Assembly: GCA_026388095.1 (NCBI GenBank) | Contig: JAPLKL010000079.1 | Location: forward strand, 62,001 to 126,000 | DNA length: 64,000 nucleotides | Origin: Elusimicrobiota bacterium | GTDB taxonomy: Bacteria > Elusimicrobiota > Elusimicrobia > UBA1565 > UBA9628 | Direction of reading: 5' to 3' | Shown: positions 34,631 through 42,726 of the stretch, piece by piece | How the letters are laid out: the number at the start of each line of letters is the position of its first letter | Position numbering within the stretch: position 1 is the first letter of the stretch | Translations under genes and position numbers: made by a program | Notes under the pieces: model-generated | The model's input: the letters and a program-made list of their open reading frames with translations, nothing else | Database searches by the model: none | What the model was told of the DNA's origin: nothing

Positions 34631-36045
34631 CGCGGCTCTGAGAAGGCGGTGACCGTGAAGGTCGCGAGCTCCGCGCCGGGCTGCTTCCAGGCGTCTACGG
34701 GCAGGCCGGCCTTGTGCTCGCAGAGATAGGCCATGAACTCGTCTCGGTCCGGCAGCTTCTCCCAGACCTGGGGCAGGAACAGCCCCTGCCTGGCGCCGCG
34801 GCCCACGACGACTCCCAGGCCGGGCCGGATGTCCTCGGGCCGCGCGGGACGAGGCGCGGAGAGGATGGAGATCTCGGCGCGCAGGCCGGAGAGCTCCTCG
34901 ACGCTAACGGCCGGGAAGCGCGGGTCGTCGGCCGCGCTGCACACCGCGTAGCGGGCCACCGCGTTGCCCAAGGTATCGCGGGCCGCGGTGGTGCCGATGC
35001 AGCCGCGCAGGTTCCCGTCTCTTTTGGTCCAGGTGACGAAGACCGCGGCGGGCAGGTTGAAGCGCGGCCGGTCGAAGAGCCGGGGCCTGTGCCGCTGGCC
35101 CCCGAGGCTGCCTCGGACGCTGGCGCGCGCCAGGCCCAGGAGCTCGGTCTTTTCCTCAGCGGTGACCTGCTCCATGGGCCAGGAGCGGCGCTGGCCGCGG
35201 CAGAGCAGCAGGGCCGCGCCGTAGCCCACCGTGCGGCCTTCGTCTCCGCCGCGGTCGGCGGAGTTGGTGCAGGCCAAAGCCTCGCCCCAATCCGCGCCCA
35301 GGCTCCCGGCCGCGGCCTGGACCGCGGCCGCGGCCGCCTTGCCGCACCAGGTGCAGTGCAGCTCGGCCCCGCCGAGGGTCATCAGCGCCGCTTCGGTGCG
35401 CCAGAGATAATCCGGCTCCAAAGTCAGGAAGCTCTCCAGGGAGGCCGGGTCGACCTGCCGCGCGACTTCCCAGGCCGGATAATGGGAGAGGTCGCTGGCC
35501 GCGATGACCAAGGCCTTCTTGCCTTTGAGCGCCCCGGCCAAGGCGCGGCCGAAGCGCACCGTTTCGGTGAGGCTCTGGCTGTTGCTCACCACCGGCAGGA
35601 GCTTGAAGTCCTGGAAAGTCCTCTGCAGGAAGGGCAGCACCACTTCCACGGAGTGCTCCGAAGCGTGCGCAATGGCCGAGACCGTGACCCCGTCGCCGGA
35701 CTTGAGCAGTTGCGCCGCCTCCTCTTGGGCCACCGGCACTTCGCCCAGAGGGGTGCGCAGGGCCGCGTGTTCGGGAAGGAAGAAGCCCGGCCGGTCGGCG
35801 AAGTGCGCGGTGCCCACCACGGCCACGACCTCGGGCGCCAGCCCGGCCAGGGCCCGGAAGACCTGGGCCGTCGGAGGTCCGGAGTAGTCGTAGCCGGCAT
35901 GGGGGCACAGGGCGCCTACGACGCGGCCTTCGACCGCGGTCTTGGGCGCTTGGGCCAGCAGCCGGTCGACCGTTTCGCGCAGGACGCCGGGGTCCGCGGG
36001 ATAGAAGCGGCCGGCCGCGGCCGGGGGGCGCACGCGGGAAGACAT
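34627..36045 (-). CDS. AmmeMemoRadiSam system protein B (Memo) fused to protein A (AMMECR1)
   Basis: A 472-residue fusion. Residues about 1-270 are Memo-like, related to extradiol dioxygenases: VGALCPHAGYDYSGPPTA, VVGTAHFADRPGF, AHASEHSVEVVLPFLQ and ASDLSHYP hold metal-type His/Asp residues. Residues about 292-472 are AMMECR1 (FVTWTKRDGNLRGCIGTT). The partners act with the adjacent radical SAM enzyme in a conserved but uncharacterised modification system. A TAGAAT lies 6 bases before the ATG, so the message is probably leaderless. Confidence 0.92.
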   Translation of the reverse strand: MSSRVRPPAAAGRFYPADPGVLRETVDRLLAQAPKTAVEGRVVGALCPHAGYDYSGPPTAQVFRALAGLAPEVVAVVGTAHFADRPGFFLPEHAALRTPLGEVPVAQEEAAQLLKSGDGVTVSAIAHASEHSVEVVLPFLQRTFQDFKLLPVVSNSQSLTETVRFGRALAGALKGKKALVIAASDLSHYPAWEVARQVDPASLESFLTLEPDYLWRTEAALMTLGGAELHCTWCGKAAAAAVQAAAGSLGADWGEALACTNSADRGGDEGRTVGYGAALLLCRGQRRSWPMEQVTAEEKTELLGLARASVRGSLGGQRHRPRLFDRPRFNLPAAVFVTWTKRDGNLRGCIGTTAARDTLGNAVARYAVCSAADDPRFPAVSVEELSGLRAEISILSAPRPARPEDIRPGLGVVVGRGARQGLFLPQVWEKLPDRDEFMAYLCEHKAGLPVDAWKQPGAELATFTVTAFSEPR

Positions 36046-36051
36046 GGCCCG

Positions 36052-36057
36052 ATTCTA
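36052..36057 (-). promoter_or_regulatory. -10 element of Memo-AMMECR1 operon
   Basis: Minus-strand TAGAAT, exactly 6 bases before the ATG at 36045, giving a predicted transcript start at the start codon. Confidence 0.5.
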
Positions 36058-36216
36058 TTAAACGGGGAGGCCTTTCTCCAGCGCCCGGCGCTTTGTGACT
36101 AGCCGGGGTACATCCATGGCTGATGATATCCGCTCCGCCTAGCCACGGCTCTGCCTGGCCGCCGCCCGCCTGAAGTTCCCTTTCCGATCCTGGCGTTCAC
36201 TCCGGCGGCGGTTTGC

Positions 36217-36251
36217 TATTATAGCGTTCGCCAGCCCCCCATGGGGGGCTG
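36217..36251 (+). promoter_or_regulatory. Possible metE promoter with 20-bp palindrome at transcript start
   Basis: TATTAT (36217-36222) is followed at 36232-36251 by the perfect palindrome CAGCCCCCCATGGGGGGCTG. If this promoter is used, the leader would begin with that hairpin. A second -10-like TACAAT lies at 36313-36318. I see no recognisable SAM or cobalamin riboswitch in the 112 bases before the ATG. Confidence 0.35.
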
Positions 36252-36334
36252 TGAGGGATGATTGTTCTCGACAATTCCGGGATATGTTACCCGAAGACCT
36301 GCTTATCCCGACTACAATCAGGAAAGGAGAGGTC

Positions 36335-38614
36335 ATGGTCACGGCGGTCAATCTGGGTTTCCCTCGCATCGGCGCCGGCCGCGAGCTGAAAAAGGCGCTG
36401 GAGAGCGCCTGGCAGGGCAAGAGCTCTTACGAAGCGCTCTTGCAGACCGCCGCAGGCCTGCGCCGGCGCCACTGGCAGGTGCAGAAGGACGCGGGCATCC
36501 ACGTCAGCCCCTGCAACGACTCCTCGCTCTACGACCACATGCTCGACATGGCCGTGCTGCTGGGCTGCGTGCCCCAGCGGCATGCGGAGGTCGGCGCCCC
36601 CGGCAGCCTGGAGGTCTATTTCTCGATGGCGCGCGGCAGCAAGGACGCCGCGGCCATGGAGATGACCAAGTGGTTCGACACCAACTACCACTACATCGTC
36701 CCTGAGTTCGAGGCGGGCCAAACCTTCAAGATTGGCGGGACCAAGGTCTTCGACGAATTCAAGGAAAGCCGCGCGCAGGGGTTCGCGACCTTTCCGGTCC
36801 TGGTCGGCCCTGTCACCTTTGCCTTGCTGGGCAAGCCAAAGTATCAGGGCTTCTCGCTGCCGGACACCGTGGCCAGGCTGGCGCCGGTCTACGTCGAGAC
36901 ATTGAGGAAGCTGCGCGAGCAGGGCGCCGATGAGGTCCGGCTCGACGAGCCCTGCCTGGTCACGGATCTGAGCGCCCAGGCGCGCGCTGTCTATAAGAGC
37001 GCTTATGCCGAGCTGGCGAAGGCTTCGCCCGGCCTGAGGCTTTGGCTCAACACCTACTTCGGCGATCTCGGCGACAACTGCGAGCTGGCCTTCTGCCTGC
37101 CGGTCGCGGGCATCCATGTCGACCTGCGCCGCGCGCCGCAGCAGTTGGGGCCCGCCCTGGAGTCGGCAGCGGCCACGGGCAAGTCGCTGTCCTTGGGCCT
37201 GGTGGACGGGCGCAACGTGTGGCGCAACGACCTGAGCGCCTCGCTGGCGGTCCTGGAGCGCGCGGCGGCCAAGCTTGGGCCGGATCGGGTCGCCGTGGGG
37301 CCGAGCTGTTCCCTGCTGCACGTGCCGATCGACCTGGACCTGGAAGATACGCTCGACGCCGAGCTCAAGGGCTGGCTGGCCTTCGCCAAGCAGAAGCTGG
37401 TCGAGATCGCGGCCTTGGCCAAAGGCCGGGCTTCCAGCACCGACGCCTTGCGAGCTTCCGACGCGGCCCAAGAGTCTCGCCGCACGTCGGCCCGCATCCA
37501 TGACCCCGTGGTCCAGCAGCTCCTCGCGTCGCTGAGCCAGGACATGTGCCGGCGCCGCTCGCCTTTCTCCGAGCGCGCCCAGGTGCAGCGCGCCGGATTC
37601 CGCTTGCCCTTGTATCCCACGACCTCCATCGGCTCTTTTCCGCAGACCGGCGGGATCCGCGAGGCGCGCGCGGCCCATAAGCGCGGCACGCTCTCCGACG
37701 CCGCCTATGAGGCGGCCATGAAAGCTGAGATCGAGTCCGTGGTGCGCTATCAGGAAAGCATCGGCATGGACGTGCTGGTGCACGGCGAGGCCGAGCGCAA
37801 CGACATGGTGGAATATTTCGGCGAGCAGCTGAAGGGCTATGCCTTTTCCAAGAACGGCTGGGTGCAGAGCTACGGCTCGCGCTGCGTCAAGCCGCCCATC
37901 ATCTTCGGCGACGTCTCCCGCCCCAAGCCCATGACCGTGGCCTGGGCGAGCTTCGCCCAGTCGCTCACGCCCAAGATCGTGAAGGGCATGCTGACCGGGC
38001 CGGTGACCATGCTGCAATGGTCGTTCGTGCGCGATGACCAGCCGCGCGCGCAGACCTGCCGGCAGCTCGCGCTCGCCATGCGCGACGAGGCGGCGGACCT
38101 GGAGCGCGCCGGCATCCGCATCATCCAGATCGACGAGCCCGCGGTGCGCGAAGGCCTGCCCCTGCGCCGATCCGAGTGGAAGGAGTATCTGGACTGGGCG
38201 GTGCAGGCCTTCCGCCTGGCTTCCAGCGCGGTGGCTGACCGCACCCAGATACACACCCACATGTGCTACGCGGAGTTCAACGACATCATCGCGGCGGTGG
38301 CGGCGCTGGACGCGGACGTGATCTCCATCGAGACCTCGCGCTCGCAGATGGAGCTGCTCGACGCCTTCTCGGCCTTCCGGTATCCCAATGAGATCGGCCC
38401 GGGCGTCTACGACATCCACTCCCCGCGGGTGCCTCCCATCGAGGAGATGGTGGCTTTGCTGGAAAAGGCGCGCCGGGTGCTCTCGCCCGAGCAGATCTGG
38501 GTCAATCCCGATTGCGGGCTCAAGACGCGAGCCTGGCCGGAGGTCAAGGCCGCCCTGCCGAACATGGTGCGGGCCGCCCAGGTGATGCGCGAGCGGGAAA
38601 AGAGGGCCGCCTAG
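36335..38614 (+). CDS. metE: Cobalamin-independent methionine synthase
   Basis: A 759-residue MetE transferring a methyl group from methyl-tetrahydrofolate polyglutamate to homocysteine. The N-terminal half starts TAVNLGFPRIGAGRELKKAL; the catalytic C-terminal barrel has PTTSIGSFPQTGGIREARAA, VHGEAERNDMVEYFGEQLKG, SYGSRCVKPPII and MLTGPVTMLQWSFVRDD. Zinc ligands are seen in IHTHMCYAEF and NPDCGLKTR. The ATG at 36335 has GGAAAGGAGAGG upstream; a longer in-frame version starting at 36251 begins inside a palindrome and is unlikely. It overlaps the convergent murU stop by 4 bases. Confidence 0.96.
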   Translation: MVTAVNLGFPRIGAGRELKKALESAWQGKSSYEALLQTAAGLRRRHWQVQKDAGIHVSPCNDSSLYDHMLDMAVLLGCVPQRHAEVGAPGSLEVYFSMARGSKDAAAMEMTKWFDTNYHYIVPEFEAGQTFKIGGTKVFDEFKESRAQGFATFPVLVGPVTFALLGKPKYQGFSLPDTVARLAPVYVETLRKLREQGADEVRLDEPCLVTDLSAQARAVYKSAYAELAKASPGLRLWLNTYFGDLGDNCELAFCLPVAGIHVDLRRAPQQLGPALESAAATGKSLSLGLVDGRNVWRNDLSASLAVLERAAAKLGPDRVAVGPSCSLLHVPIDLDLEDTLDAELKGWLAFAKQKLVEIAALAKGRASSTDALRASDAAQESRRTSARIHDPVVQQLLASLSQDMCRRRSPFSERAQVQRAGFRLPLYPTTSIGSFPQTGGIREARAAHKRGTLSDAAYEAAMKAEIESVVRYQESIGMDVLVHGEAERNDMVEYFGEQLKGYAFSKNGWVQSYGSRCVKPPIIFGDVSRPKPMTVAWASFAQSLTPKIVKGMLTGPVTMLQWSFVRDDQPRAQTCRQLALAMRDEAADLERAGIRIIQIDEPAVREGLPLRRSEWKEYLDWAVQAFRLASSAVADRTQIHTHMCYAEFNDIIAAVAALDADVISIETSRSQMELLDAFSAFRYPNEIGPGVYDIHSPRVPPIEEMVALLEKARRVLSPEQIWVNPDCGLKTRAWPEVKAALPNMVRAAQVMREREKRAA

Positions 38615-39351
38615 CGGAGAGTGTCCTCTTTGAGCGACGCCGCCCGCCGCCGGACCTCGGCGAGCTTGGCCGCGTCGCCGATGTCGTTGTAGTAGGCTCC
38701 ATCGCTGCGCCAGGCCATGATGGCGGCGCCCTCGCCGGCCAGGCGCAGGTAGGTGCGGGTGATGGGGAATACCCCGCTCTCGCTGATGCGGGAGAGCAAC
38801 TCGGGGGAGATCACGTGGATGCCGTTGAAAGCCATGCGGCGGGCCGCGGGCGCCTCGGCGGCGGCCCACTGCCGGCTGCCGTCCTTCAGGTTCTCCCGGC
38901 CGCAGAGCCGGCCGGACTCGTCGAAGAGCAGGTAGCGCTGGGTCGCCCGGTCCGAGACGGCCACAGTGGCCAGGGCGCCGCTGGCTTGATGGCTGCGATA
39001 CATCTCGGCCAGGTCGATCTCGCTGTACACGTCGCCGTTGTGCAAGAAGAACGGCTGGCCGTCTGAGAAGAAAGCGGAGGCCTTCTTAAGGCCTCCCCCG
39101 GTGTCGAGCAGTTCGGTCTCGTGCGAGACCTCGACCGGCACTCCCAGGTCGCGGCTCTTGAGGAAGACTTCGACCTGCTCGGCCAGATGGAAGGTGTTGA
39201 CGATGACCCCGTCCGCCCCGGCCTGGACCAGTCGCCGGATGACGAGTTCGAGCATGGGGGCCCCGGCGACTTCCACCAGGACCTTAGGGATGTTGTCCGT
39301 CAGGGGACGCAGCCGGCGGCCCTCGCCGGCCGCCAGCACCATGGCCTTCAC
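38611..39351 (-). CDS. murU: N-acetylmuramate-1-phosphate uridylyltransferase (MurU-like)
   Basis: A 246-residue nucleotidyltransferase. The N-terminal signature VLAAGEGRRLRPLTDNIPKV binds the nucleotide; HNGDVYSEID carries the metal Asp. In the known cell-wall recycling route, MurU converts MurNAc-1-phosphate plus UTP to UDP-MurNAc, bypassing de novo synthesis. The GTG start overlaps the stop of the sugar-kinase gene (GTGA), matching the amgK-murU pairing in other Gram-negatives. A hexose-1-phosphate or mannose-1-phosphate nucleotidyltransferase is the alternative, but the AmgK neighbour favours MurU. Confidence 0.85.
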   Translation of the reverse strand: MKAMVLAAGEGRRLRPLTDNIPKVLVEVAGAPMLELVIRRLVQAGADGVIVNTFHLAEQVEVFLKSRDLGVPVEVSHETELLDTGGGLKKASAFFSDGQPFFLHNGDVYSEIDLAEMYRSHQASGALATVAVSDRATQRYLLFDESGRLCGRENLKDGSRQWAAAEAPAARRMAFNGIHVISPELLSRISESGVFPITRTYLRLAGEGAAIMAWRSDGAYYNDIGDAAKLAEVRRRAASLKEDTLR

Positions 39352-40787
39352 GTGACCGGGACCGAGGTCTCTTCCTTCTCCAGCTCCCGGTGCCGCAGTT
39401 CGACCTGGGCGTCGTACTTCTCGCGCAGATGGCGGGCCAAAGCCTCGGCACAGTAGACCGAACGGTGCTGGCCGCCGGTGCAGCCGAATGCGACCATGAG
39501 GTCCGTGAAATTGCGGCTGCGGTAGTTCTCCACGGACTGCCCGATGAGGGCGCAGGCGTGCTCCAGGAAGCGCCCCACCTCGGTCTCCTTCTCCAGGAAA
39601 GCGATGACCTCGGCGTCCCTGCCGTTGAGCTTGGCGTACTGGCTGTGCTTGCCGGGGTTGGGCAGGGCCCGGCAGTCGAATACGAAGCCTCCGCCGTGGC
39701 CTTTTTCGTCGGTAGGCACGCCCCCGCGGTAGGAGAAGCTCTGGATGCGCACGATGAGGCGCAGGGATGCGCTGCCGTACTGGCGCAGGGTGGAGGAACC
39801 CACCATGCTGCGGAAGACGCCCATGAGCGCGGGCAGCTTGACCGGAAGCTCCGTGGAGCGCAGGAGGTACTCCAGGTTGCGGATGGCGTAGGGGATGCTC
39901 TGCAGGAAATGAGTCTTGCGCTCGTAGAAGCCGCGCAGGCCGTAGGCGCCCATGGCCTGCATGATGCGGATGTAGACGAAGGCGGGATAAAGCTTGAGGA
40001 ATTTGGCCCGGTCGATGGGCGCCAGCTCGCAGGCGCTGTCCAGGTAGAGCTCCAGGAGCTCCTCGCGCAGGGCGAAGGGAAGGTCGGCCTTGGCGTCGAA
40101 GAGCAAGGACGCGATGTCGTACTGCAGGGCGCCCTTGCGGCCGCCCTGGTAGTCGATGAACCAGGGAGAACTCTCCCTCACCATGATGTTGCGCGACTGG
40201 AAGTCGCGGTAGAGGAAGTAGTCCCGGTCCGCTTCGAGCAGGAGCTCGGTGAAGCGCTTGAAATCGTTCTCCAGGGCCTGCTCGTGGAAGGGGACGTCGG
40301 CCAGTTGGAGGAAGTAGTACTTGAAGTGGTTGAGGTCCCACATCATGGACTGCTTGTCGAAGCTCTTGCGCGGGTAGCAGTCCTTGTAGTCGAGGGTCTT
40401 TCCGGCCGAGATCTGGATGCTGGGCAGAGCCTTGACGACCTTGCGATAGACCGCGAGCACGCCAGGGGCGAGGACGGCCTGGACTCGGTTGGCGCTCAGG
40501 TATTGGAAGAGGTTGGTGTCGCCCAGGTCCTCTTCGAGGTAGATGCCCTTCTCGAGTTCCTCGGCGTATATCTCCGGGACCGGCAGGCCGGCTGAGCGGA
40601 AGTGCCGGGAGAAGGCGAGGAAGGCCTGGTTCTCCAGGCGGTCGGAGTTGACCGCGCCGATGACGCCGCGGTCTCCGCCTTGGATTCGGTAGAGCCTGCG
40701 GCTGGAGCCGTCGCCCTTGAGCGGGGCGGAGGACTCGGGCGGCCGGCCGTACTTCTTCTCGAACAGCTGCTTGAGTGCCTCTTCCAT
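39348..40787 (-). CDS. AmgK-like sugar kinase fused to RapZ C-terminal domain
   Basis: A 479-residue fusion. Residues about 1-335 form an aminoglycoside-phosphotransferase-like kinase: SSRRLYRI P-loop region, YLEEDLGDTNLF hinge, FLYRDFQSRNIMV catalytic loop with Asp, and WFIDYQGGRKG metal loop, as in AmgK. AmgK phosphorylates the anomeric position of MurNAc/GlcNAc for MurU. Residues about 345-479 match the RapZ C-terminal half: FVFDCRALPNPG and GCTGGQHRSVYCAEALA. In E. coli that domain senses glucosamine-6-phosphate. TACAAT lies 9 bases before the ATG. Confidence 0.88.
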   Translation of the reverse strand: MEEALKQLFEKKYGRPPESSAPLKGDGSSRRLYRIQGGDRGVIGAVNSDRLENQAFLAFSRHFRSAGLPVPEIYAEELEKGIYLEEDLGDTNLFQYLSANRVQAVLAPGVLAVYRKVVKALPSIQISAGKTLDYKDCYPRKSFDKQSMMWDLNHFKYYFLQLADVPFHEQALENDFKRFTELLLEADRDYFLYRDFQSRNIMVRESSPWFIDYQGGRKGALQYDIASLLFDAKADLPFALREELLELYLDSACELAPIDRAKFLKLYPAFVYIRIMQAMGAYGLRGFYERKTHFLQSIPYAIRNLEYLLRSTELPVKLPALMGVFRSMVGSSTLRQYGSASLRLIVRIQSFSYRGGVPTDEKGHGGGFVFDCRALPNPGKHSQYAKLNGRDAEVIAFLEKETEVGRFLEHACALIGQSVENYRSRNFTDLMVAFGCTGGQHRSVYCAEALARHLREKYDAQVELRHRELEKEETSVPVT

Positions 40788-40796
40788 TCTGAGGCC

Positions 40797-40802
40797 ATTG
40801 TA
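40797..40802 (-). promoter_or_regulatory. -10 element of AmgK-RapZ/murU operon
   Basis: Minus-strand TACAAT, 9 bases before the ATG at 40787; near-leaderless geometry. Confidence 0.5.
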
Positions 40803-40885
40803 CCATACCGCGGGTCGGACCCTGAAAGCCGGAGGCCTGAAAATGTATCATAGGTGAACCGCCACATTCTATAAGGAGAACTAAT

Positions 40886-41815
40886 ATGAAATTCAAGGAT
40901 TTCGACGAGCTCGTCAGGATGGTGAAAGGCAAATCCAACCGCATCGTCTCCCCCGGCGCCAACAACGCGGAGGTCATCGAGGCCATCAAGATCGCGGACG
41001 GCTACGGCCTCATCTCCGGCGGCGTGCTCATCGGCGACAAGGCCCAGATCGAGTCTTTGGCCGCCGGGGCCAAGCTGGATCTCAAGAAGTTCGAGCTGGT
41101 GGACTGCCAGGACAAGGCCGAGATGTGCAAGCTGGCCGTGGCCTTCATCAAGCAGGGCAAGGGCGATTTCCTGGTCAAGGGCGGCGTGGACACCGCGCTC
41201 TACGCCAAGGCCATCTTGGACAAAGAGGCCAAGCTGGTGCCCGAGGGTGGGACTTTGAGCCACGTCGTGCTCTTCCAGACCTCCCACTATCACAAGCTCT
41301 TCCTCGTTACCGATGCGGCTCTGCTCATCTCCCCGACCTTGGAGCAGAAGAAGAAGATCATCGAGAACGCGGTCGGCCTCATGCGCGTCTTGGGCGTGGA
41401 CCGGCCCAAGGTCTCCGTGGTGTGTCCGGTCGAGAAGGTCAATCCTAAGGTGCCCAGCACCGTGGACGCAGACGAGCTCTCCAAGATGAGCCGCGACGGG
41501 CGCATCCAGAACTGCGTAGTGGAGGGGCCCTACGACATCTACATCTCGGTTGACCGCAAGCTGGCCGACGAGAAGGGCGTCAAGGGCGGCGAGGTTCCGG
41601 GCCAAGTGGACGTCATGCTCCTGCCGGACCTCGACGCGGCCAACCCGGTCTACAAGTGCATTACCTATTTTGCCGAAGGCATGAAATCGGCCGCGCTGGT
41701 CGTCGGGGCTACGGTGCCGGTGATCTTGCCCTCGCGCACGGACCCGCCGCTCACTAAGGCGCTCTCGATCGCGCTGGCTTCCTTCATGAAGGACCAGAAG
41801 AAGGTCGCGGCCTAG
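40886..41815 (+). CDS. Phosphate acetyl/butyryltransferase
   Basis: A 309-residue phosphotransacylase. It starts FKDFDELVRMVKGKSNRIV and contains GVLIGDKAQIES, the conserved DFLVKGGVDTALYAKAIL, HVVLFQT and the substrate-site TDAALLISPTLEQKKKII. The family swaps CoA for phosphate on an acyl group (acetyl or butyryl), linking acyl-CoA to substrate-level ATP formation through an acyl kinase, which is not in this window. An AAGGAG ribosome site precedes the ATG. Confidence 0.88.
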   Translation: MKFKDFDELVRMVKGKSNRIVSPGANNAEVIEAIKIADGYGLISGGVLIGDKAQIESLAAGAKLDLKKFELVDCQDKAEMCKLAVAFIKQGKGDFLVKGGVDTALYAKAILDKEAKLVPEGGTLSHVVLFQTSHYHKLFLVTDAALLISPTLEQKKKIIENAVGLMRVLGVDRPKVSVVCPVEKVNPKVPSTVDADELSKMSRDGRIQNCVVEGPYDIYISVDRKLADEKGVKGGEVPGQVDVMLLPDLDAANPVYKCITYFAEGMKSAALVVGATVPVILPSRTDPPLTKALSIALASFMKDQKKVAA

Positions 41816-41816
41816 G

Positions 41817-42146
41817 TCATACCCGGCAGTCGCAGCCCTTCCGCCGCAGGAGTTCTCTCTGCGTGCGCGGGGAGTCCACGAAGCGGCCCTGGCGGCCTAG
41901 CCCTTTGGCTAGGTGCCGGGGCAGGGGGCTATGATGTCTATAGCCCCGGCGCAACATTTCCGCGACCTCCATTGTGTGCCGCGCAAACAGGGCCTTGAGC
42001 CGGCCCTGCCAGCGCAATGTCTCGGGGTGGCGGGAGTAGCCTTTCTTGTTCCGGGTGATGACGCTCCAGATCGCATGCAGTTCCCGATGCTCGCCCAGGA
42101 GGTGGCCCCGGCACAGGAGCCGCGGCGGGATGTCCCAGATGCGCAT
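41817..42146 (-). CDS. Pyrimidine-dimer DNA glycosylase (T4 endonuclease V-like)
   Basis: A 109-residue protein. MRIWDIPPRLLCRGHLLGEHRELHAIWSV, followed by HPETLRW and the RGYRHHSPLP block, matches the bacterial pyrimidine-dimer glycosylase family related to phage T4 DenV. DenV-type enzymes flip out and cleave UV-induced dimers with AP-lyase activity. This member is shorter than T4 DenV (138 residues). It converges on the phosphotransacylase with one base between stops. A TATGAT lies 10 bases before the ATG. Confidence 0.7.
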   Translation of the reverse strand: MRIWDIPPRLLCRGHLLGEHRELHAIWSVITRNKKGYSRHPETLRWQGRLKALFARHTMEVAEMLRRGYRHHSPLPRHLAKGLGRQGRFVDSPRTQRELLRRKGCDCRV

Positions 42147-42156
42147 GGCTCAGCAT

Positions 42157-42162
42157 ATCATA
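42157..42162 (-). promoter_or_regulatory. -10 element of the glycosylase gene
   Basis: Minus-strand TATGAT, 10 bases before the ATG at 42146; the overlapping TATGCT is an alternative. Confidence 0.4.
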
Positions 42163-42241
42163 TCGGATGTTTTGAGGTTCTTTTGACAGCCGTGGGGTAA
42201 AATTGTTTTAGTCACGCTTGATGATCCCAAAGGAGAAACCA

Positions 42242-42718
42242 ATGACTAGAAGGACTTGGTCCATCGCCGCCGTTCTGGGAGCGGCCCTGCTGGCGCCTGC
42301 CGTCTGCCGGGCTCAGGAAGAAGCGAATCAGATCGGAGTCGGCGCCTACATTGGCACCCCCTTCGGTTTCTCCGCGAAGTATCTCATCGACAAGCGCAAC
42401 GCCGTGGACTTGGCTCTCGGCGAGCAGGGCGGCAGCCTGGATTTCCACTTCGATGTGCTGACCCATTTCCGGGATCTTCCCAAGCAGCCTCCGAAGGGCA
42501 AGCTGGCCCCCTATCTGGGCTTGGGTCTTAAGATCAAAGACGAGGATGAGACTCTCATCGGCATGCGCTTCCTGGGCGGCGTCGCCTACATCATCGAGAA
42601 GACTCCCTTGGAGGTCTTCGCCGAGATCGCCCCGGTCCTGCGCATGGCCCCCAGCCTGGGCAGCAACCTCGACGGCGGCGTGGGCCTGCGCTACTACTTC
42701 GGACTCGCGAAGAAATAG
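42242..42718 (+). CDS. Small outer-membrane beta-barrel-like protein
   Basis: A 158-residue exported protein. The signal peptide is residues 1-24, ending AVCRAQEE. The mature sequence alternates polar and hydrophobic residues with Gly/aromatic turns (GAYIGTPFGFSAKYLI, PYLGLGLKIKD) and ends GGVGLRYYFGLAKK. That suggests an eight-stranded barrel like OmpW/OmpX. The ATG at 42242 has AAAGGAGAAACC upstream. The short size and terminal aromatic strand fit outer-membrane insertion; no specific function. Confidence 0.68.
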   Translation: MTRRTWSIAAVLGAALLAPAVCRAQEEANQIGVGAYIGTPFGFSAKYLIDKRNAVDLALGEQGGSLDFHFDVLTHFRDLPKQPPKGKLAPYLGLGLKIKDEDETLIGMRFLGGVAYIIEKTPLEVFAEIAPVLRMAPSLGSNLDGGVGLRYYFGLAKK

Positions 42719-42726
42719 CGGCCGCC

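Noticed and set aside
36223-36334. Possible methionine-related riboswitch in the metE leader
   Set aside because: The leader is short and none of the conserved SAM (S-box, SAM-II, SAM-III) or cobalamin-box sequences were found by eye; only a simple 20-bp palindrome is present.
36287-38869. Very long minus-strand open frame (860 codons) opposite metE
   Set aside because: It is an antisense by-product of high GC codon bias; the metE frame on the plus strand has all family motifs, while the antisense product has none and is compositionally odd. Similar shadows occur opposite hutU, topA and the amylases.
38611-40989. A single 792-codon minus-strand frame covering murU and the region of the kinase gene
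   Set aside because: Only its last 246 codons resemble a protein (MurU). The rest runs out of frame through the AmgK-RapZ gene, which has clear motifs in its own frame.
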